From Vibrio scophthalmi LMG 19158 (GTDB lineage: Bacteria; Pseudomonadota; Gammaproteobacteria; Enterobacterales; Vibrionaceae), in the NCBI RefSeq assembly GCF_000222585.1, contig NZ_AFWE01000083.1, positions 1 through 64,000 on the forward strand: a stretch of 64,000 nt of DNA, written 5' to 3'. Below the pieces are notes generated by a model, which worked only from the letters and a program-made list of their open reading frames with translations, did not search any database and had not been told where the DNA came from. Position 1 is the stretch's first letter. Every line of letters starts with the position of its first letter. Shown piece after piece: positions 37,251-47,444 of this stretch. The position numbers were made by a program, and so were the translations under genes.

Positions 37251-38327
37251 CTAGCCAATCTGCACAGCAAGATCGCTTTCAATGGTTGACGAACAGGCCA
37301 GAACATAGCCCTGTTCAATTTCTTCGGCGCTTAATGTCTCAAGGCTTGTGCTGCGCACAGATCCGGATGTCACCTTGCATTTGCATGAACCACAAATGCC
37401 ACTACGACAGGCAACAATCAGGGGCAGTCCTGCAGCCTCTAATGTGTCAGCTAACACCGCGCCTTGCTGGGCAACGACTTCTTTGCCGAACGCTTCGACA
37501 GCAACGGATACCGCTTTCTCTTCCACTTGATCGTCTCGTTCTGACTCTGTTGTTGAGCTAACAGGTGTAAAACTTTCTTGAAAGAAATTGTTCATATCAA
37601 ACCCCAGAGCCTGCAAGTTATCGTGTGTATCTTGCATAAACTGGCTTGGGCCGCACAGATAGACTGTTCGCTGCATTAAATCTGGCACCAATTGCAAAAG
37701 CCATTCTTTGTTTAAACGACCTTGTGGATGCGTTGTTCCGCTGGCATCTTTTAGTAGTAGTGACAACGTGAACTGATTTTCGGTTGCAGCCATTGACTCA
37801 AGTGCATCAAAGTAGATGGTTTGTTGAGCAGACTTCGCGACATGCAAAAACTGAACATCAACATCAGCACCATTGGCTAGCCACTGCTTGGCCATTGCAT
37901 AGACGGGCGTGATGCCGCAACCTGCGCTCAGCAGTAATGCTTTTTTATTATCATTGATGCGCACTGGTGGATGATCAATCGTATTGAAGTCACCACTTGG
38001 CGGTAGGGCGAGTAGGGAGTCACCGACTTGAAGAGTATCAAGTAAATAGTTGGACACTTTACCGCCTTCCACTCGCTTGATGGTGAGTTGTAAATGAGAT
38101 TCGCCAGCGATCGAACTAAGTGAATACGCGCGATATTCCATTTTTTGCTCAATTTCTACACCAACCGTAATGAATTGGCCGGGTTTAAAATCGAACTGGA
38201 TGGAATCAAACGCGGCAAGTTGGCTTTCTAGCGGCGCAAGTTTAATGCTCATGGTATCGGGTGTTTCAACATACTTGTCGATGCAACGTAATTGGACGGG
38301 ATGAGAGCCCTGCCATTCAAAGTACAT
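37251..38327 (-). CDS. hcr: NADH oxidoreductase Hcr (Hcp reductase)
   Basis: 358 residues. An FAD-binding barrel carries the RAYSLSS motif (about 63-69). The NAD-binding fold has SAGCGITPVYAMA (about 134-146) and CGPSQFM. A C-terminal plant-type ferredoxin domain (about 270-358) has CRSGICGSCKC plus a final Cys for a 2Fe-2S centre. It passes electrons from NADH to Hcp. It follows hcp on the same strand after a hairpin, so expression is linked but may be lower. Confidence 0.92.
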   Translation of the reverse strand: MYFEWQGSHPVQLRCIDKYVETPDTMSIKLAPLESQLAAFDSIQFDFKPGQFITVGVEIEQKMEYRAYSLSSIAGESHLQLTIKRVEGGKVSNYLLDTLQVGDSLLALPPSGDFNTIDHPPVRINDNKKALLLSAGCGITPVYAMAKQWLANGADVDVQFLHVAKSAQQTIYFDALESMAATENQFTLSLLLKDASGTTHPQGRLNKEWLLQLVPDLMQRTVYLCGPSQFMQDTHDNLQALGFDMNNFFQESFTPVSSTTESERDDQVEEKAVSVAVEAFGKEVVAQQGAVLADTLEAAGLPLIVACRSGICGSCKCKVTSGSVRSTSLETLSAEEIEQGYVLACSSTIESDLAVQIG

Positions 38328-38451
38328 ATCTGATCTCGTTAACTATTTTCACGTAGTGGTGGCTAACGTTATGGCTAAAATGAAACTCGGCCGGATGGCT
38401 GATTAGCAGCATAACGACAAGCGCAGTGGGGTGATGGGCTGAAATTGGACC

Positions 38452-38481
38452 AAAAAGCCTACCCTCGAATGAGGGCAGGCT
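38452..38481 (-). terminator. Hairpin between hcp and hcr
   Basis: Minus-strand arms AGCCTGCCCTC / GAGGGTAGGCT with one G-U pair, then five T. It is placed right after the hcp stop, so hcr may be partly attenuated. Confidence 0.7.
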
Positions 38482-38487
38482 ACTGGA

Positions 38488-40149
38488 TTAAGCGCCTAGA
38501 ATCGCTTGTAGGTCATCTTCAACGTTTGAGATAGAACGCATATCGAACTTCTCTTGGATGATGGCCAATAGGTTGTCGGTGAGGAATGCTGGCGCGGTTG
38601 GACCGGTATAGATGCCTTTTACACCTAAAGCGAATAGGGTAAGTAGGATCACGATTGCTTTTTGTTCAAACCACGAAAGTACCAAGGTAAGCGGAAGCTC
38701 GTTGATACCACAGTCAAACTCGTTCGCCAGGGCTAATGCTAGTTGGATCGCTGAATAGGCATCGTTACATTGACCCACATCGAGTAGACGAGGAATACCG
38801 TTGATGTCGCCAAACTGGTTTTTGTTGAAGCGGAACTTACCACAAGCAAGCGTTAGGATCAGCGTGTCTTCTGGTGCGCTAGCAGTAAAATCGGTGTAGT
38901 AACTGCGTTCTGCTTTGTCACCATCACAGCCGCCAACTAGGAAGAAGTGACGAATGTTACCTTGTTTCACTTGATCAATAACGGCAGGTGCCGCATTCAT
39001 AAGCGCATTGCGACCAAACCCAACCGTGATCATCTGCTCGATCTCGTTGTGCTGGAAACCTGGTTGACTTAGAGCACATGCAATCACTGCTGAGAAATCA
39101 TCACCTTCAAGATGAGCAACACCAGGCCAACCGACGATACTGCGTGTGAATAGACGGTCAGCATATTGACCCACATCTGGGTTAAGTAGGCAGTTTGATG
39201 TCATCACGATTGCGCCTGGGAAGTTAGCAAACTCTTTTTGCTGATTTTGCCATGCGCTTCCGTAGTTACCTGCAAGATGAGGGTATTTGTTCAGTTCTGG
39301 GTAACCGTGCGCAGGAAGCATTTCACCGTTGGTATAAACGTTGATGCCTTGGCCTTCGGTTTGTTGCAGAATTTTCTCTAGGTCGTGCAAGTCATGGCCT
39401 GAGACTAAAATACATTTACCTTGGCGAGTTTTTACGTTCACACTGGTTGGGGTTGGGTGACCAAAAGTCTCGGTTTCACCAAGATCAAGCATCTCCATGA
39501 CTTTGTAGTTCATCAAACCGATTTCCATTGAGCACTCAAGTAGCTCATTAAGATCAGTCGGTTCAGTGCCTAGCCATGCCATGATTTTATGGTACTGCGC
39601 AAAAATAGCGGTGTCTGTTTGGCCAAGTACGCGAGCGTGTTCCATGTAAGCCGCCGCGCCTTTGAGGCCATAGAGGCAAAGAAGGCGTAAGCCTACGACA
39701 TCTTCGTTGACCTGCTCTTTACCGCGGTTAACCGCTGCATTAGGTGCAAAAGCGAGGATCTGCTCTGCGTTTTCAGGTAGCTCAAAGTTCGCAACTGGGG
39801 GCGCAGATTCAAGGGTTTGGTTGGCCAGCGTTGCCGCCGCTATGGTGCTTTGCTTAAGACGATCTTTGTAGAGTGCCGCTTGGCTGGTTAGCTCCAAAAT
39901 ACGCTCTGGGTCGAAGTTTACGTTAGTCAATGTGGCAAAGAAAGCGCGTGGTGCCCACATATCAATTTCTTGGTCAACGATGTCAAAACGACGTGCTTGA
40001 GAAGCCCAGTAAGAAACACCTTGAAGTAGGTAAACGAGAACATCTTGAAGATCAGAGACCTCAGCGGTTTTGCCACACATGCCTTGGGCAAATGAGCAGC
40101 CTTTGATGGTTGGGGTTTGAATCGTCTGTTCACATTGAATACAGAACAT
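38488..40149 (-). CDS. hcp: Hybrid cluster protein (hydroxylamine/NO reductase)
   Basis: 553 residues. N-terminal cysteines C3-x2-C6-x11-C18-x6-C25 match the enterobacterial class. Hybrid-cluster ligands are spread over the C-terminal half, including [22 protein letters not shown] and VGQCNDA. Hcp handles nitric oxide or hydroxylamine during anaerobic growth on nitrate or nitrite and takes electrons from Hcr. The promoter region has a sigma-54 element and two NorR boxes. The ribosome site GGAGAG precedes the ATG. Confidence 0.96.
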   Translation of the reverse strand: MFCIQCEQTIQTPTIKGCSFAQGMCGKTAEVSDLQDVLVYLLQGVSYWASQARRFDIVDQEIDMWAPRAFFATLTNVNFDPERILELTSQAALYKDRLKQSTIAAATLANQTLESAPPVANFELPENAEQILAFAPNAAVNRGKEQVNEDVVGLRLLCLYGLKGAAAYMEHARVLGQTDTAIFAQYHKIMAWLGTEPTDLNELLECSMEIGLMNYKVMEMLDLGETETFGHPTPTSVNVKTRQGKCILVSGHDLHDLEKILQQTEGQGINVYTNGEMLPAHGYPELNKYPHLAGNYGSAWQNQQKEFANFPGAIVMTSNCLLNPDVGQYADRLFTRSIVGWPGVAHLEGDDFSAVIACALSQPGFQHNEIEQMITVGFGRNALMNAAPAVIDQVKQGNIRHFFLVGGCDGDKAERSYYTDFTASAPEDTLILTLACGKFRFNKNQFGDINGIPRLLDVGQCNDAYSAIQLALALANEFDCGINELPLTLVLSWFEQKAIVILLTLFALGVKGIYTGPTAPAFLTDNLLAIIQEKFDMRSISNVEDDLQAILGA

Positions 40150-40231
40150 AAGGGCTCTCCAGTTTACTCTAAATAATAATTGCGTGGGTCAGCAATTGTT
40201 GGCTCACACATCTGTTGTATGAAGCCTATAG

Positions 40232-40247
40232 AGCACAGAGTGTGCCA
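40232..40247 (-). promoter_or_regulatory. Sigma-54 promoter for hcp
   Basis: On the minus strand TGGCAC-ACTCT-GTGCT matches the -24/-12 consensus TGGCAC-N5-TTGCW with one mismatch. It lies 83 bases before the hcp start, with NorR boxes 50-90 bases further upstream, the expected enhancer layout. Confidence 0.8.
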
Positions 40248-40299
40248 AAAGTTATCTTGTTGATTTTATTGTATAAATAGAATCTCATCAATCAGATTT

Positions 40300-40316
40300 G
40301 TTGTAATAAAGACAAC
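40300..40316. promoter_or_regulatory. NorR box 1
   Basis: GTTGT-AATAAAG-ACAAC contains the GT-N7-AC core of NorR sites inside a larger inverted repeat, upstream of the hcp sigma-54 promoter. Confidence 0.7.
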
Positions 40317-40321
40317 GCCCT

Positions 40322-40339
40322 TGATGTCTTTATTACAAC
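40322..40339. promoter_or_regulatory. NorR box 2
   Basis: TTGATGT-CTTTATT-ACAAC carries the same GT-N7-AC core. Its centre is the reverse complement of box 1, so the two boxes face each other. Confidence 0.68.
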
Positions 40340-40355
40340 GTGGCGTGGCTGATCG

Positions 40356-41915
40356 TTAGGATTTAATCGAGAATTTTTTTCCCATTCGATATAAGTTGCC
40401 GCGATCCATTTGAAGAAAATCAGCAGCTTGTGACCATGTATTCGACGATTTGTTTAAGGCGTGCACAATTAAATCTTGTTGGTATTGCTCAACCAACAAT
40501 CGCATTGGTTGACTTTCAGTAGGAAAATAGCGCGATGTGATTTTTACATCACCTCTCTCTTCTGTATCAAATTGGCTTTTTAATTCGTCAAAATGGTCGA
40601 GTTGAATTGTGGTTTTATCCTGCTGAATGGCATGTAAGGCCGCGCGTGTTAAGCAGTGTTCAAGTTCACGTATATTGCCTGGCCAAACTTGGTTTTCTAG
40701 TACTTGTAGTGCCTTCGGGTGAACATGTAGGTTCGGAGAATTAAATTGCAAACGTACTTTTTCCAGCAGGTAACCAGCCAGCACCGCTATGTCGCCCTCA
40801 CGCGTACGGAGTGGAGGAACGTGAATTGGAAAAACGTTGAGACGATGGTAGAGATCAGCGCGGAAGCGACCCTGTTCAACTTCTTGTTCCAACTGACGGT
40901 TGGTTGCGGCAACGATACGGACATTAACCGTTAAATGTTGATCGCTACCGACGCGTTGCAGTTCCCCTTGTTGGATTACTCGCAGTAACTTGGCTTGCAA
41001 GATCAGGGGCAGTTCACCGATCTCATCAAGGAAAATAGTCCCGCCATCGGCTAATTCAAATTTACCAGAGCGATGGTTGTTTGCGCCAGTGAATGCCCCT
41101 TTTACATGGCCAAACAGTTCACTCTCGGCCAAACCTTCAGGCAATGCAGCACAGTTGACGTAAATCATCGGTTTATCCGCGCGGTGAGATTGCGCGTGCA
41201 GGTTGTGCGCAACCAACTCTTTACCTGTGCCGGTTTCACCGCTAATAAGCACGGCAAAATCCGATTGTGCGACGGTAGCGATATTGGTTTTTAGGCGCTC
41301 AAACTGCGGGCTAAGGCCGATCATCTCACCTTGTTGCGAGCGAGCTTGGTGGATCAGCGTTTGTGTTACGCTGCGGTGTTTACGGTTCTGCGCTTTGAGG
41401 CTTTTAAACTGGGCGATGTTACGTAACGTCGCCGCGGTTAAGGCAGCAAAGGTTGCCACTTCAACCGGATCTAAATAATCAAAGGCTCCCACGGTGAGGG
41501 CATCCATAGTTAACACGCCAACTAATTGGCCTTCTACATATAAGCTGCAGCCCAGACAGTCATGCACATCAATGGTTTGCTCTTCAGTTAACAGTACTCC
41601 ATCGAAGGGGTCAGGCAGTGAGCAATTGGCATCAAAACGCACCGGTTCACGGCTATGCATAATTTGTTCAAGGCGTGGGTGGGCGCTGGGGTAGAAGCGC
41701 CGCCCTAGGATTGAGGTGGAAAGTCCTTTAACTGCGACAGGAGTAAGAAAGCCTTGTTCATCGAGAATAAACAGCGCCGCAGCATCACAAGGAAAAACGG
41801 TACTCACGCCTTCCACAAGATGCTGATACTGCTCATCACTGGTTAGGTTAGAACTTAAATTTAAAGCAATGTTGAGTAGGGTTTGTGCAAAAGGGGATGT
41901 AGGTAAAGATGACAT
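40356..41915 (-). CDS. norR: Nitric oxide-responsive sigma-54 activator NorR
   Basis: 519 residues from the ATG at 41915; a TTG twelve bases upstream is less likely. An N-terminal GAF domain (about 15-165) would hold the non-haem iron that senses NO. The AAA+ domain has Walker A GETGTGKE (about 224-231), the sigma-54 contact loop GAFTGA (about 270) and FLDEIGEL. A Fis-type helix-turn-helix ends the protein (WSQAADFLQMDRGNLYRMGKKF). It sits directly upstream of hcp with its boxes between, so it likely activates hcp(-hcr) on NO exposure. No norVW is in the window. Confidence 0.92.
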   Translation of the reverse strand: MSSLPTSPFAQTLLNIALNLSSNLTSDEQYQHLVEGVSTVFPCDAAALFILDEQGFLTPVAVKGLSTSILGRRFYPSAHPRLEQIMHSREPVRFDANCSLPDPFDGVLLTEEQTIDVHDCLGCSLYVEGQLVGVLTMDALTVGAFDYLDPVEVATFAALTAATLRNIAQFKSLKAQNRKHRSVTQTLIHQARSQQGEMIGLSPQFERLKTNIATVAQSDFAVLISGETGTGKELVAHNLHAQSHRADKPMIYVNCAALPEGLAESELFGHVKGAFTGANNHRSGKFELADGGTIFLDEIGELPLILQAKLLRVIQQGELQRVGSDQHLTVNVRIVAATNRQLEQEVEQGRFRADLYHRLNVFPIHVPPLRTREGDIAVLAGYLLEKVRLQFNSPNLHVHPKALQVLENQVWPGNIRELEHCLTRAALHAIQQDKTTIQLDHFDELKSQFDTEERGDVKITSRYFPTESQPMRLLVEQYQQDLIVHALNKSSNTWSQAADFLQMDRGNLYRMGKKFSIKS

Positions 41916-42011
41916 AGCGGCGCTCAAATAAAGTAACCAGGCTATGCTAACGGCGTGATGTCAAAAGTACATCGTGCGAATGTTAAGGATGGCGTACGTT
42001 TGATTTCGATC

Positions 42012-42043
42012 AAAAAAATAGCCTCGAATATATCGAGGCTATT
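42012..42043 (-). terminator. Terminator after the DUF1887 gene
   Basis: Perfect AATAGCCTCGA / TCGAGGCTATT hairpin, then seven T on the minus strand. Confidence 0.85.
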
Positions 42044-42078
42044 GATGAGGTTGCATAACGATTGTAAATCGATTCAGC

Positions 42079-43249
42079 TTAGCAATCTGAACAGTCTTCT
42101 GAGCCGCCAGCTTCCACAAACCATTGGGTCAGGTATGTTTTAAGATCTTTGAGTTCTTCAGGGCCAATGAGCGCGAGGCCAAGATCTTCTGCGCGGGTGA
42201 TGTCGTTATAACGTAACGGACGAAAGCTCACCAACATCGCGCGGGCTTGTAGGCCGCCGAGTAGGTCGCGCAGCGATTCCAATTTATACAGAGTATCATC
42301 GCCATCATCACGCATGCCTTTGGTCTTACATTCAATGATGTGGAGTTTATTGTTGACCACTGAAGCGACATCCAGCTCGTTACGTACTTCACGTTCACCG
42401 AGTTGGCGATAAACTTGTACGTTGAGTGAGTGATCTTGGATGGTCGGCATATCTTGTTGAATTTGACGTACCGTGCTGTGCACTAAAGTCTCTAGCCATT
42501 CACCGTTAGAGAAGCGACGAGCTTCTTCACTGGCGAACGTTAGGATACCGGCTTGGTAGGTGGCGATATCTGCTTCAACCAAGTCGCTGAGTAGCATGTT
42601 GAGCTCACGGTAACCTTGTTGCTTTTCTGATAACTCAACGCTCAGGCGCTGCTCTTTACGACAAGTGGTTGCGAGATAGTTTAGCGTTGCGAGGCCAGGG
42701 CCTAACTCTAATGCATTACTTGCCCAACGTTCACCTAGTTCGTACAGCTTTTGGTCAAGCTGAGGGGGGGAGATCATGATCGTTGAACTCACCACGTGCA
42801 CCAAACACGGTTAGGTAATCATCAATGGTGATGCGATCTTCAACTTGAGTATCTTCTTTGCCTTCTGGGTATAACCAGCAAAGTCGGTCGCTGTTTGGTT
42901 CGACAACGAAAATAGGCCAATGCAGGCTGCGGAAAACTTCGTATACCGAGAGTAGGCGATGACGAAGCCCACAACTGGCATTTAGTTTCACTTCTTCACC
43001 ACGAGACTTGAGGTCACTGGCAAGTTGGCAAACAGCTTGTTTGATCTTAGCAACGTTGGCGACGTTAGGAATTTCAAAAAATTCTGAGCTGATGTTGCGT
43101 TTAGCCAGCACGCTATGAAGACGGTGGTACATCTCTTCCTGAGTTCTCACACCAATAAAAACGATGTGCTGACTGATAGTACGATTATCAAGTAGTGGCG
43201 TGACTAGTCGAATTGGATCCTGGTCAATAATGCCAACATGAACGGCCAT
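42079..43249 (-). pseudogene. DUF1887 CARF nuclease (Card1/Can2-like), frameshifted in a C7 tract
   Basis: Two overlapping frames together make one protein. The first (from 43249 to a TGA about 42755) gives a 164-residue CARF-like half (HIVFIGVRTQEEMYHRL, LNASCGLRHRLLSVYEVF). The second, ending at 42079, is a restriction-like nuclease half with NELDVASVVNNKLHIIECKTKG, a PD-(D/E)xK-type D...ExK active site. Total length is 1171 bases, one more than 390 codons; removing one C from the seven-C run at 42764-42770 restores an uninterrupted 389-residue protein. That fits the family size (V. cholerae VC1899, about 385, from memory). Relatives are cyclic-oligoadenylate-activated nucleases of type III CRISPR immunity, but no CRISPR is here. 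Pseudogene, phase variant, slippage gene or sequencing error cannot be told apart. Confidence 0.85.
42764..42770 (-). other. Seven-C homopolymer at the DUF1887 frame break
   Basis: A G run on the plus strand, hence C7 in the coding strand. The two halves of the gene are in different frames on each side. Six C would join them as ...DHDLPPQLDQKLY.... Confidence 0.9.
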
Positions 43250-43332
43250 AGTTGTTCCTCATGTTTGGCTTGCGAAACGGAAAGTTAATATGGGTAAACT
43301 AGCAAGCCTTCTTACCATATAATGTTCCCGCC

Positions 43333-43374
43333 TTAAAAAAACAAGGGCGATTAATCAATTTAATCGCCCTTGTT
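43333..43374 (-). terminator. Terminator after the chemotaxis receptor
   Basis: Perfect 15-base arms (AACAAGGGCGATTAA and its complement) with a 5-base loop and a T tract on the minus strand. Confidence 0.88.
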
Positions 43375-43399
43375 CAGTTATTTAGCCAAAAATTTACAA

Positions 43400-45391
43400 T
43401 CACACCTTAAATCGGTGTACCAATTCGCCTTGTTGATTCGCCAATTGGGTTAGGCTACTACTGGTGTTCGCAATCTCAGCCATAGCGTGATAGCTGGAAT
43501 CTGCAATGCCGTTAATCTCTTCAATGCTTTGCGCGATTTCAGCCGCCGTTTGATTTTGTTCAACCGCAGCGCTGGAAATGTGCGCACTCATATGGCTGAT
43601 TTCCAAAATCAGAGATTGGATCTCTTCCATTGCACTATTGGCATTAGAAGCTTGATCAACAGACAGAGTCATATCATCCATACAGCTTTGAATCACACTG
43701 TTGGCAGACGTTGAACTGCTTTGTAGCGCGCTGATCATGTTTTCGATTTCAGAGGTGGATTCTGTGGTTCGTTGTGCCAGCACGCGGACTTCATCAGCCA
43801 CCACGGCAAAACCACGGCCTTGTTCACCCGCACGCGCTGCTTCAATTGCCGCGTTCAAGGCCAGCAGATTGGTTTGTTCTGCGATGTTACGAATGACATC
43901 AAGAATAGAACCGATCTGGCTACTCATGTTTTGTAGTTCTTTCACCGCGTCAACGGACTGGTTTAAGCGTGTTTCTAATTGGTTGATAGTGGTGATGTTG
44001 GTGCTCATGATTTGGCGACCTTGTTCAGATGCCAGTTCCACTTGTCCAACCATTTCGAGTGAGCTTTGAGCGCTCTGAGCCACTTCTTCAACCGAGTGCG
44101 ACATCTGGTTCATCGCTGTTGCCACGCTGGCGGTTTGCTGACGTTGCTGATTGAGTTGTGATTGTGTTCCAGTCAGTGTTTCTTGGTTGGTATTGGCGGT
44201 ATGAGTAAGGTCATCAGATGCTTCATTCAAACGGACCAGTATATTGTGCAGGTTATCAGCCAAGTCATTGATGTGACCGCTAACACGGCTAAACTCGTTG
44301 TTGTAACGAATTTCGATGCGTTGAGTCATATCTCCACCGCTAAGCGCTTCTAACGTTTTTAGGATGCGAGTGAGTGGAGTACGCACGCTATGTGCGATGT
44401 GGTAACCGATACCCGCAGCAAGGGCAACGACAACCAGACAGAGGAAAATGGAACGAACTAAGCCTGAGTCATAAACCTTGCCCGCTTCAACCAAAGAAGC
44501 ATTTAGGCCGTTCTGCGCGGTTTCACTGAATGAATTCAACAGCGCCATAGAGGTGTCAACTTCTTTAGTTAGGTTGGCAATGTTGCTGTATAGCGCTTGA
44601 CGGGAAAGCAGGTAGTTATTGTGTTGATCGAGTACGCCACCTTTTTGGCCAATATCAATAGTGAACTGATTGACAGGCGCATCAAACTTCTCTTTCAGTG
44701 ATGGCAGTTGGGTTAACAGGCCGCGGTATGAATAGTTAAGGTGTGTCACCGCTTTTTTGTTTTTCGCGACGGCTTTGGCCACAAATTCGGTGTCACTGCT
44801 TGCCAATGCATCAGAAGTAATCACTTCTGCGTCTTTCAATTTTTCAAAATAGCTGCGTGCCATTACCTTAACAGCGATCTTATCTTGGTCATCCACATAC
44901 TCTTTCATTCCTGAGCTAAGCTCGGCATGTAGGCGCTGGAATTGACGTGTTGACTGTTGAACTAATTCTTGTGCTTCAAACATATTGCGATAGTTGTCCA
45001 TCGCATCCGCCGCTTCAGCAAAGTAACGCTGTTCCATCGCTTTTACTTGTTCGATACGTTCGATGAGCTCAGGGCTAGTCGCACTTGCTTGTTCAAGGTC
45101 GATTAAAGTTTGATCGAAGTTGGCTTTGGCATCGATAAATTCGCCACGAATGACGTCCATGCGTTCAAAGCTCTGCGTGGTTAAATAGTCTTTGAAAAGT
45201 TTATCAGCTGTTAGTAACGCCACATTGGTTCTGTTAGACATTGAAACCAGCGGCAAAGATGTGTTGGTGACACTCGCGAAATTTTGATGAATTTGTTCCA
45301 TTCCACGTAATGCTAAAATGGTGGATACTGCGAACATCAAAATGATCAATGCAAAGCCAGCGTACATCCTCCTGATCACTGAACCTTTCAT
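43400..45391 (-). CDS. Methyl-accepting chemotaxis protein
   Basis: 663 residues. TM1 (about 8-29, [20 protein letters not shown]) and TM2 (about 313-333) bracket a helical periplasmic sensor of about 280 residues. A HAMP domain (about 335-390) and the signalling coiled coil follow, with the conserved hairpin tip [20 protein letters not shown] (about 507-526) that contacts CheA and CheW. No C-terminal pentapeptide for CheR is seen. The ligand is unknown; all-helical sensors of this size often bind small acids or amines. Confidence 0.93.
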   Translation of the reverse strand: MKGSVIRRMYAGFALIILMFAVSTILALRGMEQIHQNFASVTNTSLPLVSMSNRTNVALLTADKLFKDYLTTQSFERMDVIRGEFIDAKANFDQTLIDLEQASATSPELIERIEQVKAMEQRYFAEAADAMDNYRNMFEAQELVQQSTRQFQRLHAELSSGMKEYVDDQDKIAVKVMARSYFEKLKDAEVITSDALASSDTEFVAKAVAKNKKAVTHLNYSYRGLLTQLPSLKEKFDAPVNQFTIDIGQKGGVLDQHNNYLLSRQALYSNIANLTKEVDTSMALLNSFSETAQNGLNASLVEAGKVYDSGLVRSIFLCLVVVALAAGIGYHIAHSVRTPLTRILKTLEALSGGDMTQRIEIRYNNEFSRVSGHINDLADNLHNILVRLNEASDDLTHTANTNQETLTGTQSQLNQQRQQTASVATAMNQMSHSVEEVAQSAQSSLEMVGQVELASEQGRQIMSTNITTINQLETRLNQSVDAVKELQNMSSQIGSILDVIRNIAEQTNLLALNAAIEAARAGEQGRGFAVVADEVRVLAQRTTESTSEIENMISALQSSSTSANSVIQSCMDDMTLSVDQASNANSAMEEIQSLILEISHMSAHISSAAVEQNQTAAEIAQSIEEINGIADSSYHAMAEIANTSSSLTQLANQQGELVHRFKV

Positions 45392-45612
45392 AGACCTCTC
45401 CTTGTTTGAATAATTTATTATGAAAATTATCAGACTTAGGACACTTGTATTGATATCGAGACACGCATTTTATGACGCACAAGACAAAAAAAATTTTCTG
45501 GTAACAAAATTTGAGTGGTTTAGGTTAAATGAACGTTGTTTTTTATTGTGATTTTGCGAAGCATGGCGCATACTCATTCGACTATTTAGTTAAGTAAGTT
45601 TATGGAGCCACC

Positions 45613-45963
45613 ATGGCCGAAGAGACCATTTTTAGCAAAATTATTCGTAAAGAAATTCCTGCCGATGTCGTTTATCAAGACGAATTAGTGACGGCGTTTC
45701 GTGATATTAATCCACGCGCACCTAAGCACATTTTAATCGTGCCAAACAAGCTGATCCCAACGGTCAATGATATTGAATCCGACGATGAAATGGCGATGGG
45801 TAGAATGTTTACCGTGGCTAAAAAATTGGCGAAAGAAGAAGGTATCGATCAAGACGGTTACCGTTTAATCGTGAATTGCAATTCACACGGTGGTCAAGAG
45901 GTGTATCACATTCATATGCATTTAGTGGGCGGTTGTCCATTAGGCCCTCTTTTGATGAACTAA
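45613..45963 (+). CDS. hinT: HinT, HIT-family purine nucleoside phosphoramidase
   Basis: 116 residues. The N-terminal [21 protein letters not shown] block and the histidine triad HIHMHLVGG (about 99-107) define the family. It hydrolyses adenosine 5'-phosphoramidates in the cytoplasm. It begins the conserved cluster hinT-lipoproteins-lpoB-thiK-ycfP-ndh. A terminator follows, so it may be transcribed separately. Confidence 0.95.
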   Translation: MAEETIFSKIIRKEIPADVVYQDELVTAFRDINPRAPKHILIVPNKLIPTVNDIESDDEMAMGRMFTVAKKLAKEEGIDQDGYRLIVNCNSHGGQEVYHIHMHLVGGCPLGPLLMN

Positions 45964-45985
45964 ACTGCACTTTATGTGGTCTACC

Positions 45986-46015
45986 AAAAAGCACGACATA
46001 ACGACGTGCTTTTTC
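45986..46015 (+). terminator. Terminator after hinT
   Basis: AAAAAGCACG / CGTGCTTTTT hairpin with a 9-base loop and T run. Confidence 0.7.
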
Positions 46016-46037
46016 TTTTAATAAAATGGAGTGCGAA

Positions 46038-47444
46038 TTGAAACTAACTTTTCGACTCAAGCCAGTTCGACTCATGCTGGTCATCAGCAGCTCTGTTCTG
46101 CTTTCCGCTTGTGCTAACTTCTCAGCCGGTAATTTATTTAGCCACTATAGCGCGCAAAATGAATCTGTGTATCAATCTGTTAAGCGCGGTGATTACCTCC
46201 AAGCGAAAGAAGAACTGCCGGAAGATATCGCTGGCGAGATCCTAGATAATTTCGAAAAAGGCCGCGTTTACCTGCTTAACAAAGATTATCAACAAAGCCA
46301 AGACGCTTTAGAGTTAAGTGATCGCGCGGTGAGAGTTGAGCAGGACAAAGCGGTGATATCACTCTCGGACACGGCGTCGAGTGTCGGTTCATTAGCTGTC
46401 AACGATAATCTCAAAATCTACCAACCTGCTGATTATGAATTAGGCTTTCTCCATCTATACTTAGGTTTAAATTACGTTAAAGCGAATCAACTTGATGACG
46501 CGCTAGTGGAAATGCGCCGTGCCAATCAAGTGCAAGAGCAGGCGCGTAAAGAGCGTGAACGAGCACTAGAGTCAGCGGAAAAAGAGATGAAGTCGCAAGG
46601 CCTCACTCCTAATCTTGGCAGTGTGTTAGCGAATTATCCTGATGCGGGCAAAACGCTACAGGCAGTACAAAACGCCTATTTAATGTATGTGTCGGCCCTG
46701 TTGTATGAAGCCGATAATGACTTAAATAGCGCCTATGTTGATTATCGCCGAGCATTGGCTGTGATGCCAGATAACCGTAGTGTGATTGACGGTACGATGC
46801 GTGTGGCAAAACGTTTAGGGATGCGGGATGATTTACGTCAACTCGAAAGACGTTATGGTAAAGCGCAGAACTTAGCTAAAGGACAAGCGAGAGTGATCGT
46901 CTTACAAGAGCAAGATGTGGTCGAAGCTCTGCAAGGCTGGAAATTATCTTTACCGCTTTATGACAGTCGCGGTAATGGCGCACTGTATTCTTTAGCTTTA
47001 CCTTATTACCCATCGAACAATGCGCTACGTTTTGTAACGCCAAGATTGAATCAACAAGGGTTATCACAAGATTTACTGACCGATGTGAATTTAATGGCTC
47101 AGCGTGATTTGTCAGAACGAATGCCAAATATCGTGATTCGCCAAGCATTACGTGTGGTGGCTAAAGATCAATTACGTAAAGAAGCTGCTCAAGGCGACGA
47201 CGTGGGTAACTTAATATTCAATGTTTGGAACACGCTCACTGAGCAGCCAGATACGCGCAGTTGGCAAACCTTGCCAGCTTCAGTTTATAGCAGTTCGACG
47301 GTGGTAAATGCCGGCGATCAGCAACTTGATATCAATGGACAGTTATACAACTTCAATGTGCCGCAAGGACAAACGGCGTTGGTATGGCTGTCTCGTCAGG
47401 GAAATAACGCCACACTGTGGCATAAGCAACTAGGAAGATTGTAA
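46038..47444 (+). CDS. COG3014-family outer membrane lipoprotein
   Basis: 468 residues from a TTG at 46038 with GGAG six bases upstream; the in-frame ATG at 46026 would put that site inside the gene. A lipoprotein signal ends in SSVLLSAC. The mature part has TPR-like helices (about 45-260) with a charged coiled-coil piece (VQEQARKERERALESAEKEMK). A beta-rich C-terminal domain follows. It overlaps ycfL by one base and precedes lpoB. This triad of lipoprotein genes suggests a shared envelope role, possibly in peptidoglycan synthesis; that is inferred from context. Confidence 0.8.
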   Translation: MKLTFRLKPVRLMLVISSSVLLSACANFSAGNLFSHYSAQNESVYQSVKRGDYLQAKEELPEDIAGEILDNFEKGRVYLLNKDYQQSQDALELSDRAVRVEQDKAVISLSDTASSVGSLAVNDNLKIYQPADYELGFLHLYLGLNYVKANQLDDALVEMRRANQVQEQARKERERALESAEKEMKSQGLTPNLGSVLANYPDAGKTLQAVQNAYLMYVSALLYEADNDLNSAYVDYRRALAVMPDNRSVIDGTMRVAKRLGMRDDLRQLERRYGKAQNLAKGQARVIVLQEQDVVEALQGWKLSLPLYDSRGNGALYSLALPYYPSNNALRFVTPRLNQQGLSQDLLTDVNLMAQRDLSERMPNIVIRQALRVVAKDQLRKEAAQGDDVGNLIFNVWNTLTEQPDTRSWQTLPASVYSSSTVVNAGDQQLDINGQLYNFNVPQGQTALVWLSRQGNNATLWHKQLGRL

